The translations under genes were made by a program, and so were the position numbers. Shown one piece after another: positions 1 through 11,846 of a stretch of DNA of 64,000 nt. The notes beneath the pieces were generated by a model, which saw only the letters and a list, made by a program, of their open reading frames with translations, searched no databases and was not told the origin of the DNA. Each line of letters begins with the position of its first letter. Positions within the stretch are counted from its first letter, which is position 1. This stretch comes from Echinometra lucunter (Eukaryota > Echinodermata > Echinoidea > Camarodonta > Echinometridae), in contig CM057156.1 of the NCBI GenBank assembly GCA_029962745.1, positions 27,966,731 to 28,030,730 of the forward strand, written 5' to 3'.

Positions 1-1555
1 GTGAGAAGAGGAATCCTTCGATGCGATGCTTGATGACGACCTTGAATCGCACCACGTCATGCGATGAGAGATAGCCAGACGACAGGAACCTTGTCCATGA
101 ACAAACCAAACCAGAAGTAGAAGGGCAAAATGTGATGCTTCGGCTCTACAGAAGCTATGTTCCATGAACGAACCAGACCCCGCGAAGGCTCTACGACAGG
201 CATACCACATAAACGCAGATCAAGTAAGAGAGAAAGAAACAAAAACAAAAAACAGGAACTCCCCCCCCCAAAAAAAAAAAAAAAAAAAAAACCTTGCCAT
301 ATCTTGGTTTTTCGTGTAATTCTCCATATTTTCAATCACCTGCGCATGTAACGACAACATAATTATAAGGTTTGACCAAGTGAAGTTAAATATAATAAAT
401 AAAATGATTTACATTACCCAGCCATGTCTAGGAAAGAACAAGACTCAGACGAAAAAAAAATACGATGTTCATCCTGTTCATGTCACCAAAACGTCACCAC
501 GGTCATCCCAAATGAATAGCTTCCAGTCTACACTCAATAGAATATTGGGTGAAAATGTGCCATGAGGGTAATTACGTGTCCAACCAACTTTGCTTAGCAT
601 TTCTTCTTATCCAATTTGATTGAAAATTTGCCCATTCTGAAGTAATTACTGCTTATTTTTAACCCTAACTGGACGATATGCTTCCCGCTTTGGGTAAAAA
701 TATTGCCGAAAGTTGGTTGGACATAATACTCTCGTGCTTGTTAAAATTTTACCCCCCCCCCTTTTTTTTTTCACTACGTATGGTCATGATGGTATCAAGA
801 CAACATGAGGCGTTGCGACCTACTATTGTTGCACCGTCTCATGTATTCTTCTGCTTTGGAGTAGGCTACATCCAAAGGACGGACACTATTCAGCCATGTT
901 CATGAACAAACCAGACGGAGAAGAAAATAAATGTCACTTCATGTCACTCACTGCCACTGTACAACCCGTTCGACATCCCTAAATAGATCTTTTCGCAACT
1001 TGCGAATAAAATTAATCACTGAGAGTTACAAGCTACTCTCACGCCGTTCCATTTGTCTGTTTTGGAGTTCAACAAAGCAGACAGACACTTGAGAAAAACT
1101 CTGTTTAGTCTATTGATGTAACAGTACTAACCCATATTCACCCTAAATATCTTCCCAACTACTTGTTAAGAGGTGAGAGAACCTGTGGATTTGCTTACTT
1201 TTCTTTCATCGTCTCGATCTGTTCCACAGGACGGCAATTATTCAAGAATATACTGGTAAGTGACCATTTTTACTATAATTATTACTTTCGCGTTATAAAC
1301 GCTGAACTGGACACAAATTGATAATCCTAACTCCATGGCAAAGGTAATACTTAATAATTTAATTACATGGAAATGAAAATCAACACTACATGTATGATTG
1401 GACCTCTGTAAAATCTTAAAAAGTGACAATATACGAAATTCCAGAGTGCCTTTTTCGATGAGAATTCTCAAGTCTATACATTGCTCTTTTAAAGGGATGT
1501 ATTTACTGTACAAAGAACAGTGAACAAGATTGAATAAACTAAGATAGAAGGATAA
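1..1555. other. Intergenic, no gene recognised
   Basis: AT-rich unique-looking sequence with scattered short open frames of under 95 codons, none with recognisable protein similarity. It holds a C9 run followed by about 20 A at 247-290 and a C/T homopolymer pair near 752-770. I see no exon with convincing splice sites. Confidence 0.5.
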
Positions 1556-1740
1556 AGCGGAGGTGTCGTGGTCGAGTCGTTTAAGACACTTGACTGGAGA
1601 CGAGAGAATCGGTGTTCGATCCTCGGCACGGCTTTTATGCCCTTGAGCATGGCATTTTTATTCTACAGTGCTCTTTTATCGAATATTAAATAAATTATCG
1701 TGCTACAGCCATATCGGTAACAACGTAGGCATGTGTGGTT
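1556..1740 (+). mobile_element. tRNA-derived SINE (family A)
   Basis: A tRNA-like head (about 1561-1630) carries an A-box-like segment (GTGGTCGAGTCGTTTAAG) and a B-box (GGTGTTCGATCC). It is followed by the family body GCACGGCTTTTATGCCCTTGAGCA and a tail including ATAAATTATCGTGCTACAG. The same head, body and tail recur at 35328-35512 (plus) and 36488-36620 (minus), which is what defines the family. It is diverged and is not a functional tRNA gene. Confidence 0.75.
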
Positions 1741-2133
1741 ATTAAAAGATACAGTTCATTTAAGAAATATTCCACAATTAAAAAAAAATATACGTTTTGA
1801 CTTTCTCCCTTTCTCTGTATTATTTCCATGCACCCCGCTCTCTGTCTTTTGCCAAAATAATGTACTATCAATTCACCACTTTTAATACACCAAGGCCTAA
1901 TTAATAACTTACCCAGACAAAATGACAAAAAGGACGGGGACCTGGGGAAGGAATTAAGAAGGAGAAAATCCATTTCCCCAAAGAACGACTAGACCAATTA
2001 GAGAACCGCACGCTTGATTAAGATATCATTAGTTTACTGCGGTGTCAAACACTATCTATGGTTGACTGGGCTCAATACGAAATAATTCAACTTTTTTTTT
2101 ATTAATGTGAGCTAAACCGATTATTTGGCTTCC
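1741..2133. other. Intergenic spacer
   Basis: AT-rich sequence between a SINE and a MITE. Nothing recognisable. Confidence 0.5.
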
Positions 2134-2141
2134 CTCATATC

Positions 2142-2379
2142 CAGGGGCGGCGCCAGGGTATTTTGATAGGGGGCAAGATGACCCATAGGTGAATTTATTG
2201 ACGTTTTAAATGATTAAATAGGGGTGTTATATAATTGCAAGCCCCCGGCCTCTCTTTCCCCACCCTCTTCTTTCTTATTCCTTCTCTTTTTCTTCTTTAT
2301 CTCCTCTTCTTTCCTTTTTTTTAATCACTTGAAAAATCATAGGGGCGTTCGCCCCCTGCCCCCTTGTAGCGCCGTCCTG
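2142..2379. mobile_element. hAT-like MITE (238 bp) with 8-bp TSD
   Basis: The left end reads CAGGGGCGGCGCCAGGG. The right end, read on the other strand, is CAGGACGGCGCTACAAGGG, giving imperfect terminal inverted repeats that start with CAGG. The flanks are CTCATATC on the left (2134-2141) and CTCATAGC on the right (2380-2387), an 8-bp duplication with one mismatch. Eight-bp duplications and CAG-type ends are known features of the hAT superfamily. The inside is a pyrimidine-rich tract with no transposase, so it is non-autonomous. Confidence 0.7.
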
Positions 2380-2387
2380 CTCATAGC

Positions 2388-3500
2388 ACGAAAGAAGAAT
2401 GTAGAGAGAGGAGATAGCGAGAAAATACTGGGAGCTTACAACACACTGGAACTTTCAGTTTGAATATCACGCGTCTGTCAAAAATACCACGATGAGCCTT
2501 GGCACGTCATTATGTTATTAACAGGGATAAGCCTCCAACATGCGATACAAGATTTGTGTACAAAGAGATGTCACATCAACAAGCAATCACCGAATAGTTG
2601 TCAAAGAGCTAATCCCAAGTTTTGTTGTCTACGATCTTGAATACGATCGTCGGGGATAAGGTCTTTATATACCGTGTTTATTTTCTAACAGCTGCCAAGC
2701 AGAGCACAACACTCTTAAATATTGTTTCATAAAGGTCACTATGATCATGATGACTATACCGGACGTTTTTTTCTTAATTCTTTATTTTTATTGTTTTTAT
2801 TGTTTTGATTTCTAAAAGACACATGTGAGAGTATTTAGGCGACTAAAGCAATATTCAGAACTGACTAATATAAAGCCTTTTTCTTCTAATCTAATTCTGC
2901 GTACGTTTAAACACCAAGCCATCAAGTACCAATTGTCCATTCTATCACATTTATCACATCTATCACATTTTTGTGTTATCATTCGAAATGCACTTTTGAA
3001 CCTTGAGTTTCATACAGAGGAAAAGAGGAAGACGCAAATACAAACAAAATAATCATATTCCTGGGAATAATTTGGTTTTAAATGGTAAATTTACGGAAAT
3101 CATGCTGTTGCGACCGAAGACTACGAAGAGGCGATATTTGGGTATGATTCACGCCTGTTCATCAGCAAATCAACGCCGCATTCACATGAACTGATGCGAG
3201 TTGTGGATCATTTGAACGACGATAACATGATATGCCTCCAGGCAATATGGGCTTTAATGCCCATCGTTGGCTTAATCAACCAGGGGAAAAAAGATCGCAC
3301 CCCTCCCTCCGCAGGACAATAAAGAATCAATAGCCAATACTGCACCGTGTATAGGTCTGTGGCACTATGATAAAGAGAAATTACGGGTACTTACAGGCCT
3401 ATTCTCAAATAGAGATATGACAAATATGACAATGAAGGCTTTCTTTGTAGCTGTTCATTTTGGATTTGATGGAAAATGATGTTGTCTTTACTGCTTGCAT
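2388..3500. other. Intergenic, no gene recognised
   Basis: AT-rich sequence with only short open frames (up to 79 codons) and no convincing splice-bounded exon. A short run of ATCACATTT-like repeats lies near 2943-2970. Confidence 0.45.
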
Positions 3501-3519
3501 CCAAAATCTATTATTCTTT

Positions 3520-4245
3520 CCACCACCACTACCAAGGCATCCCATTACTACCACTATGACGATAATCAACTATCACTTCGTCATCACCATCACTATCGCC
3601 ATTATCACCACCAACCAAATGACCATGCACATCCACTCTCATCAAGGCAACCATAGTGAAATCACCACCATCATCGCTATCACTACTACCTCAAAAATCC
3701 CTCATCTTACCACCATTACTAGTATCACTGTCACTATCATGACTATGACGTTCATCATTACCATCATCACAATCATCACTGCAACAACTGCCCCATCTTC
3801 ACCGCCACTACCATCATCACTACCAACATTACTTTCATCACTACTATCCCATGCACCACCATCCCCAAATCAATACCACCATCACTGCAATAACCATGCC
3901 ATCTTCACCGCCACTACCATCACTACCAACATTACTTTCATCACTACTAATACTATCCCATCACCATCACCACTACCACCGCCATCCCCCAATCAATACC
4001 ACCATCACAGTCATCACTGCAACAACCATGTCGTCTTCACCGCCACTACCATCATCACTATCAACGTTGCTGTCATCACTACTATCCCATCACCATCACC
4101 ACTACTACCACCAACATCCACTATCGGTGCCACCTTTACTATCATCACGAACCACAACCAGTCTATGACGACCACTATCACTATCATCACTATATACCAC
4201 TATCATCTCCAACACCAACACCACCACCGACGCCAAGATTAACAC
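3520..4245. repeat. CAY/ACC trinucleotide-rich minisatellite
   Basis: About 700 bp dominated by ATC, CAC and ACT triplets. Inside it a longer unit recurs about three times, beginning CATCTTCACCGCCACTACC near 3793, 3900 and (as GTCTTCACCGCC) near 4033, so units are about 107-134 bp. The 260-codon open frame through it encodes only Thr/Ile/His/Pro/Ser low-complexity sequence, because the repeat lacks stop triplets. It is not called as a gene. Confidence 0.8.
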
Positions 4246-4831
4246 TCACCATCACCATAAAGTCTAAGATCATAATAAAGATGAGGTTTCCCACCATCTT
4301 TATTTAAACTTCATCATCTCCATCTCATACTTCGAGGCGCAGTGCACCATCTGAAAACATTTGCTTCATTGATATACAAAAGAAATGTAGGTCATAGACT
4401 TAACCCGCTCCAGGACTCAACATCATCTTCATGAGACCAGATACCACCATATATACATTAACCTTAACAAGCTTGGCCTCAGATTGCCTCATCAATGTTT
4501 ACAAGATCTCCATCAATATACCAGCAGTCACCCCTCCCACTTCTTCCCATAAATCATACGAAAAATCATAACGATGTAAGAGACTTTGCAAAGACTGGTA
4601 TCTCATCTCTGTGGTTATCAATTAATATTCTGCCCAATTCGACCTCTTGCGCTATCGACTTCACAAACTCGTCAGATTTTAAGCAGATTTAGTTTGATAA
4701 ATATGAAGAAAAAAAAAGTTCAACTAATTGGTTCAGAGGGTTTTTTTTTAATCCATGAAATGAATCAACATTTTGGAAACAATAACAAAACTCAAGCTTC
4801 AAAGTATAGGAATGAATGAGATTTGACTTAC

Positions 4832-5143
4832 TGATGACCGGGCCACTTTCCAGTCATTGTCGTTGTATAAGTCCAAGGCCTTTTTGGCGACGTCGTTGGC
4901 GTATTCGTTGAAGTCCATGGCTGGGCCTGCCGATGTCTCCTTCCCTTCGCCCGTTGGAGCCGCCGAGTTACCACTTCCACGCGCCTTGTCTCCTGAACTG
5001 CGAGGCGGCGAATGCGGATTGTGATTTGGAGAGGAAGACTCGTTCGTCTGGTCCGTACCGCGCCGCTGGTGCTGTACTATACCCATGGTGGCAGCGCACA
5101 GCCCCGTCAGCGCGCCAGCGCCAGCAGACATACGGGCGAGCAT
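4832..5143 (-). CDS. First coding exon, STARD4/5/6-like START-domain lipid-transfer protein (partial)
   Basis: Exon of 104 codons on the minus strand. The start is ATG at 5143-5141, with an in-frame TAA two codons upstream. The exon ends in phase 0 at 4832, directly before a consensus GTAAGT donor (4831-4826). Residues 1-75 are Ser/Gly/Pro/Asn-rich and probably disordered, with a small hydrophobic patch at the start. From Met76 the sequence reads MDFNEYANDVAKKAL then DLYNDNDWKVARSS, which matches the N-terminal helix and W-K-V strand that open the START domain in the STARD4/5/6 group. Those proteins carry lipids or sterols through the cytosol. The family call is from remembered similarity over about 29 residues. 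The START body must lie in later exons, none of which I could find down to position 1. The local sequence is more GC- and CpG-rich than its surroundings. Start at Met76 is an alternative. Confidence 0.6.
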
Positions 5144-6342
5144 AATTTATGAAGATTAAAAAATACGAGCGCGATTTCGGAACGCTTTGGGAGGGTTCGG
5201 ACGTTATGTTTGGTTACAGCGGCACACAGTCTCGAGCAAGCGATGCAGACAGAAGGTAGTACTAGTATCCTGTATATTGCCTGATGTACATGTGATCCCC
5301 GTAAACATACAAAACTGACGGCGATGGATTGAATTCAATCAAAGCACGGGACACAGAATGTAAGTCCTCTGTCTATTCAACCACTGCGGTGAGTCGTGAA
5401 TGTGTGAAAGGGCTGCCCAACACAATGGCGAGTTAACGGCTAAACTGACCGTCGTTAAAAGCCCTCACACCTCTATCCCCTCGCTAAGCTAAGCCCAGCC
5501 AAGATACAACAGTACTCAATGATTCCTGGCTCATATCCCATTGCTCCATGCAATCTCTTCCCGTTCGCAAGCTGGAAAGAGGTAAAGAATTCCCAGACGA
5601 AATACAAGCGGAAGCTAATCGAGTTAGCCGTTGTCATGGTGACAAAGGTCTTTGGGGACAAATGTCACATTTTTTGGCTAGTTTGACGGTCAACTAAGGA
5701 CGCAGGCTCTATTGTTTTGACGGCTGTCAAATTCCTTTCCGTGACCTCGTGCCTGAGATATAAAGTACAAGGAGGTGGCGCGGCCTCGTTTTAGTACCCA
5801 AACAAAATTTATTGCTAAACAACACGAGGAGATATACATGCATCATGTTCATACCAAGTTATGATATGGCAGTATACAACTCTCCATTCTTTTTCATGAC
5901 CAAGTACGTGAAATACAGTACAAGACAAGACTGACATGCTGTGTTGGCAAACCGCAAACTAAGATTATTCAAATAAATGTGGGGTGTTTGTATCTGTAAA
6001 TGAATGAGAAGTTGGCAACATTTTTTGTATCCCTCTTTTCTACAAGTTTTGAAATGTTAGATGAGGATAGAATATACTTTTTTTTTTATTCTGAATAAAA
6101 ATGATTACGTTGCTATGACCTACAGTTCTTCTCCAACGATCACTGATATGTACTGAACATTAAAATTTCGACATTTCTTTCTTGAATTTCGTCATCACTG
6201 CAAGATGTGATGAACTTTTATTATTCGAGAACCTGCCGAATATTGGGACATATGGGATTATGGGCACCAGGTTTAAGAAATCATTTTGTCTCTGAATTTT
6301 ACAAGCGAGCGAGGTGATCTAGTAAATCAAACGGACTCTACG
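5144..6342. other. Upstream region of the minus-strand START gene; otherwise no gene
   Basis: About 5144-5260 is CpG-enriched and should include the promoter and 5' UTR of the START-like gene by position; no TATA box is clear. The rest is AT-rich with short spurious open frames. Confidence 0.35.
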
Positions 6343-6532
6343 GTTCTAGGACAACTTCCCCGGGAGGACAACTCCCCCGATACGATTCCCACCTGACAAC
6401 TCCCCCTGGAGCACAGCTCCCCTGGAGGACAGCTCCCCCGAGAGCTACGCTCCCCGGAGGACACTTTTCCCGGATGACAACTCCCCAAGGACAGCTCCCC
6501 CAGTCCCCGGGGGAGTTGTCCTGATACGGCAT
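6343..6532. repeat. GC-rich minisatellite (CTCCCCCGGAGGACA-type)
   Basis: About ten degenerate copies of a unit of roughly 18-20 bp resembling GGAGGACAACTCCCC. Because GGAG pairs with CTCC and GGGGGAGTTGTCC at the end is the reverse complement of GGACAACTCCCC at the start, the block can fold back on itself. Minus-strand open frames through it are repeat artefacts. Confidence 0.8.
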
Positions 6533-6570
6533 TTTGATCCCTATGGGCTTTACAAAGTGAAGACAAAATG

Positions 6571-6651
<81 letters not shown>

Positions 6652-6665
6652 GTGTGTGTGTGTGT
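6571..6665. repeat. (TA)n(TG)n microsatellite
   Basis: About 40 bp of TA repeats passing directly into about 50 bp of TG repeats. A second TG-rich patch lies at 7450-7500. Confidence 0.95.
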
Positions 6666-8466
6666 ACATTATTACATGCAAGAATACATTACTTTGATTT
6701 ACATTCAACTACATTAGATTAATCAAATGATATTACATTCATGACACTTTCAAATAGCTACTTTACACATATGACTGATTTGTGTTTGCAGTTTCATTTA
6801 TTTCGTTGTATAAGTCTCAGAGTCCCATGGTATGTAGTCAGTTATACAAACACTGTTATCCTGGGGGCCCTGCACAAAACCACACGTAAATACATGTTCA
6901 ACATAATAATGTGGAATGATATTATATCAAGATTTTGAAACAAAGTGCGAACACATGAACGGATGGAACATATTAAGTAATATGAACCAACTGTGTAAAG
7001 CTAAAAATTCCTAAACATCCTTTACATAAGAAATGAGTAATTTTCAGCACAATGTGTTCAGGTTACAAAAGCCGGAATTCTACAGGTCAAATAAATCAAA
7101 GCTTTAAAAGGAAAGGTTATAAATTTGGGTGGTTAACAAATCAATGACATAGACGAATAAAACTACTGACCAGTGTGCACTTCAGAGGTGAAGTTGAAAA
7201 CGGATGATTACCAAAAAAGTTTCTGCCATCGTCATCGTGTCTTATTCATCCGGAAAGTATATCGTCAAAGTGAAAATTTATGTATTTATTAAAGTGTATG
7301 TATTTATCAAAATGTGCGTGAAAAGGGTCTTGTAAATAATGTAAACTGATGTGGACACAGATGTGAGAACATGAATAATGATGGAAATATGAGAAAATGG
7401 AATTCATGTAGCTAGTTGCCCATTAATGGAAAAGTCGAAATTTATGTGAGTGTGCGTGTGTGGGGGTGTGAAAGGGTGTGTGTGTGTGTGTGTGTGTGTG
7501 CTAGCGCTCTTCAACTTTTAAAAATTCATGACCTACTTATCGCTTTGTTTCTTTGATTCTTCTACTCCCATCCAATCAAACTTTGTGCTGGGTTAATGAA
7601 GCATTATTTAGTACATCAGGAAAGTTTAAATATTTGGTTTATGCATTTTGAGGTGGATATGTAAAGAATCAAATTATATGAAATTTTTTTTCTTAACTTT
7701 TGAATTTCATGTTATTTGGGCTCAGCATTTTAAGTTCAAGAGCCTGATCGGTTAACATTGGCATTTTTTTCCGTCCGTGACGTTGATCATTTTATGGATT
7801 CTCAGCAAGCAGGCAGCTCTTCACAATGAATCATTAATAATCTTTCACTCCAATTAATCATCTGTGTTTTACAGGCCTTAAAACTTTCCAGATGTGTCAA
7901 ATATCCGTTCATGACTATTAAAATGATCAGGCTCTTAATGATAAAAGTATTCCCCATTTTGTCTGTTCAGTTTATTCAACGTTAGGCAAACAGTAGTAGG
8001 CCTACATTAAATGTCGATACGTGGACATATCGACAAGGTAAGACTAAACGCTATCTACAAGTCTACAACATGTAATCAGGTAATATATACAGGGAAGGAA
8101 AGTGGTGGACCTGAATATAAGCTACGCTGTTAATTTGAAATGTGTTCTTACATTATATTATGACAGGAAGAAAGAAGGAGCGATTGGCACAAGAAGCAAC
8201 CATCAAGGGAAACGAAAACAAAAAGGATATGCAGAGAGAGAGGGGGAGAGAGATGGTGGGGGGGGGAGAAGAAACAAAGCGAGGTATGGATACAAGGCAA
8301 TTAATGTATGATTACAAGAAAAATCTATGCCTTCATCCTCTTCTTAAAACGGACATATCAGATGAATAGCCATTTGACCATTCACAAATGAAAATATTAT
8401 GGACAGGCGTTTCTACTTCATGTCACCAAATAAGTTTCTAAACGTTACAGAAAACAGCATCTTGCA
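6666..8466. other. Intergenic, no gene recognised
   Basis: AT-rich. An inverted 12-bp pair (AAGAGCCTGATC near 7739 and GATCAGGCTCTT near 7924) may mark an old foldback element. A short AG-rich patch lies at 8232-8270. No exon is supported. Confidence 0.4.
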
Positions 8467-8468
8467 TA

Positions 8469-9084
8469 CACTCTAATAAACTAGTTAAAATGCCTAGATT
8501 AAGGGTCAACTGGGTGCAACTAATGTGTCTAGTCATATATCTTACTATATTCTAGTCAGTCAAAATACAAAAACAAAATAGTACAAAAATGACTAGAATA
8601 ATAGTTGCACCCAGCTGACCCTTTCGTCCACTGGCGTAAATCCCGGGGATTTTTTGAGAGGGGGGATGGCGTGTACAAATATCCCCCCCCCCCCCACTTT
8701 TTAAGGAAGAAATGATATTTGAATTAATCTTTAGATATAATTTTCATTAATCTGTCATAAACAACCATCAAATTTTCAAATTTTCATTTGAAAATGTGAT
8801 TGAAAACCAGAAAAGCGATTATTTTTGGCTCGCTCGGTCATCATATTTTAAAATTTCTATTTGAAAATGCGATTGAAAACCAGAAAAGTGGTAATTTTTG
8901 GCTCGCTCGCAAGGTAAAAATTAAAATGTGTGTAAGGGGGGTCTTTGCAGGTGGGGGAGGGCGTGTGTTCGACAGAAAAAAAAATTGGCAAAAAAGTTGA
9001 TCATTCCCCCCCCCCCCCCCTCCCTCCTCAAAGTGGATTTACGCCGGTGCTTTCGTCTAGTCATTTTAACTTGTTTTAAGAGTG
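8469..9084. mobile_element. TA-flanked foldback MITE interrupted by a second MITE
   Basis: The left arm starts CACTCTAATAAACTAGTTAA and continues to AAGGGTCAACTGGGTGCAAC. The right arm is its reverse complement, with AGTTGCACCCAGCTGACCCT near 8603 and ending CATTTTAACTTGTTTTAAGAGTG at 9084. Both ends are flanked by TA (8467-8468 and 9085-9086), as expected for a Tc1/mariner-type insertion. The right arm is split by the 421-bp hAT-like MITE at 8629-9049. Without that insertion the outer element is about 190 bp and lacks any transposase. Confidence 0.75.
8629..9049. mobile_element. hAT-like MITE 'CACTGGCGTAAATCC', copy 1 (421 bp)
   Basis: The ends are CACTGGCGTAAATCC and GGATTTACGCCGGTG, inverted repeats of about 15 bp. 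It is flanked by a perfect 8-bp duplication CTTTCGTC (8621-8628 and 9050-9057). Internally there are two copies of an ATTTGAAAATG.GATTGAAAACCAGAAAAG motif, GGCTCGCTCG, and long C runs near both ends. It is non-coding and shares its sequence with the copies at 16880-17350 (opposite orientation) and 19838-20174. Confidence 0.85.
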
Positions 9085-9380
9085 TACATGACATGCATAA
9101 TGCAGTATGCTACAAGGCCTGGGAAACGCGAAGTCGTCAAACTATATTGAAATGAACGTACGTGGCGCAACTCGATACGGGACGTGCAGTGTCATTGAAT
9201 CAACAATTCGCCCTTTTGGCTTGGATAAAAAGATACACGTGTGATATCATGTGGCATTCCATTCATGATTTCCGGTGACTTTCAGTGTAAATACATGTAT
9301 CTGAATTGAACGCAATATAATAGGCTACAATGGCTACACTCTGCCATGCGGGGATTTTAGCGTACGGTGCGGACTTCTCC

Positions 9381-9516
9381 GGGGGGGGGGGGTGTAACAT
9401 AAAGAGATACAATCAATCTTACAATCAATTGTAACTCTTAGTTTGCCATAGACTTATGATTGATATCAATCGTAAGATTGATTGTATTTTTCATGTTACA
9501 CCCGCCCCCCCCCCCC
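9381..9516. repeat. Foldback element bounded by poly-G and poly-C
   Basis: The left arm is a G12 run plus TGTAACATAAAGAGATACAA and TCAATCTTAC. The right arm is the near-exact reverse complement, ending TGTTACACCCG plus about 13 C. The loop is about 35 bp. It can form a hairpin of roughly 45 bp. No target duplication is obvious. Confidence 0.75.
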
Positions 9517-10429
9517 GATCTGATAATACAAACCTTCCAGTTTCTAAATATTGCGAGCGAGTGAAGAGAGACAGCAAACCATTTTACATTCAATTTCAGT
9601 GAAAATATAATTTTAATCATAGAAAACTAGATAAGACATAAAATTTAAAAGAGACCATGCAACTCACTACTCAAACATGATTCTTGAAACATTTTACCCT
9701 CAGCCTCGCTCATTCTAGTCAAATGCACACATACCCCAATTGTCCGTATGGAGTCGGGACCATTTAAACATACCCCTTCCTGTTTAACATGCTGTAATGA
9801 ATCATTCTCGCCCTATTTTTCTCATTATCTTCACCTAAATCCTGCGTACATTTAACATGTTTACAACATAGTCACAGTTAAATGTGATGTCCTTTTGATA
9901 TAAAGTATATTCTTTCTGGATGAAAATGGACTTATTTATTCTACTTTTGTATTTTTAAGTCCCTATTTTTTGCTGGCCGCATGCATGAAATTCTGGTAGG
10001 CCAAATGTGGCCCGTGGGCCGGCTTGCATGGCCCTAGGCAATGGGTAATTGGGTAATTGAGGTAATATTGGGTAATATTCAGAAAATGTGATGTAATATT
10101 GTATTTGAAAATCTTATCTAATTTGTTCTGTTATTTGCATTGTAGAATATTCACCACAAATAATTTGAATATAGATAGCTCACAAGGACATGAATGCTAT
10201 GTAACAGATATAAATATGTAACCTTGTTTTTATATTTAATGATATTTTTCATGCATCTCAAGAATATTCAGGAAATGAGATATTGTCAGCTTGAGCGAAA
10301 GACGCTATACCGTCTTCCCTCTTAAGCGTCTTCGAGGAGGCGAAACCACAATAACTCCTCTCAAGGTCGATGTATTTGCTAGGCTCAACGCATTCGTTAT
10401 TTCATAATTCCCGAAAAGATTTTCACAAG
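9517..10429. other. Intergenic, no gene recognised
   Basis: AT-rich sequence without a recognisable exon. A GGTAATTGGGTAATTGAGGTAA-like short repeat lies near 10042-10075. Confidence 0.4.
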
Positions 10430-11737
10430 AAAATATGGATAGGAAATAAAAGATAGAAAAATCAAAGAACAACATAAGGATGATAGATAGAATATAGACG
10501 GGTAATAACAATGAATAATATAGGAAAATGAGATAAAATGATAGCATCAAACAAAGAATAACATAAGAAAAAATAGGAAAAAGATAGAAAGATAAAAAAC
10601 AACAAGATAATTATGAAAGAGGACAGGAGAAAACAACGAAATAACAGGGAAAGATAGAAAAGAAGAAACGATAAAACAAAGAATAACATGAAAAGAGACT
10701 GAAAGATAAGAAGATTGAAGGAATAACAAAGAATAACATGAGAAAAGATCTAAAGAAAAAGATAATAACAGAATAACACAAGGAAAGATAGAAAGGATGA
10801 TAGGAGAAAGGATAAGGAAAGATTAAAAAAAAGAAAGGAGAAAACATAGAATAACATATGAAAAGAGATAGAAAACAAAGAAAAACAAAAGAAAAGATTG
10901 AAAGATAAGAAGAAAGAAGGAATAACAATGATAAACATGAAAGATAGGAAAGAAGAAAGGAGAAAACAAAGAATAACAAAAGAAAAGAATGAAAGGCAAG
11001 AATATAGAAGGAATAACAAAGAATAACAAGAAATGACGGAAAAAGAAGAATATAGAAGAAAAGGATTGGATAAGGAAAGATAGAAAAGAAGATAGGACAA
11101 ACAAGGACTAACATAGGGAAAGATAGAAGAGAAGATAAGAGAAAACAAAGAATAACACAAGAATAGACTGAAAGATGAAAAGATAGAAGGAATAACAAAG
11201 AATAACATACGGGAAGACAGAAAAGAAGATACAATAGGGGAGAACAAAGAATAACAAGAAAAAATATCAAAAGTTAAGAAGATAGAAGGAATAACAAAGA
11301 ATGAAATAAATGAGGAAAGACGGAAAAGATGATAGGGGAAAACAAAGAATAATATAAGAAAATACTGAAAGATAAGCAGATAGAAGAAATAAAGAATAAC
11401 ATGATGAAAGAGAGGAAAAAAGAAGGGAGAAAACAAAGAATAACATAAGAAAAAACAGAAAGATAAGATATAGAAAGAATAACAAAGAATGACATAAGAA
11501 ATGACGGAAAGAGAAGATGATAGAAGAAAAAACAAAGAATAACATAAGAAAAGATAGAAAAGAAGAATAACAAGAAGAAAAAGAATAACATAAGGATAAA
11601 TAGAAAAGAAGAAACGAGAAAACAAAGAATAACCTAAGAGACTGAAATATAAGAACATTGAAGGAAAAACAAAGAATAACATAAGAAAAGATGGAAAGAG
11701 AAGATGGAAGAGGAAAACAAAGAATAAAAAAGGAACT
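10430..11737. repeat. 1.3-kb purine-rich degenerate minisatellite
   Basis: The plus strand is almost entirely A and G, with a recurring core AAAGAATAACATAAGAAAAG followed by ATAGAAAGA and GAAGATAG. Cores recur about every 40-60 bp with variable spacing (for example at 10678, 10728, 10968 and 11018), suggesting two alternating sub-units. The reverse strand stays open for hundreds of codons but encodes only Phe/Leu/Ser/Tyr/Ile-rich sequence. That is the expected outcome of a pyrimidine strand, so no gene is called. Confidence 0.85.
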
Positions 11738-11846
11738 GTTATCGCATTAGTCCGACGGGCTCGCATAACGTACGGACTATAGTGTACAAGTAAACAAGCC
11801 TTTTGCAAATTCGTTTTCCCCATGATTTCCCATTTGTTGGCCTCTT

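Noticed and set aside
3460..4242. 260-codon plus-strand open frame
   Set aside because: Encoded by CAY/ACC triplet repeats lacking stop triplets. It gives only Thr/Ile/His/Pro/Ser low complexity.
4570..4695. Minus-strand frame with DEFVKSIAQEVELGRILIDN
   Set aside because: Coding-like over about 40 residues and near the START exon, but it does not resemble the START fold and lacks a proper acceptor. It may be mobile-element debris.
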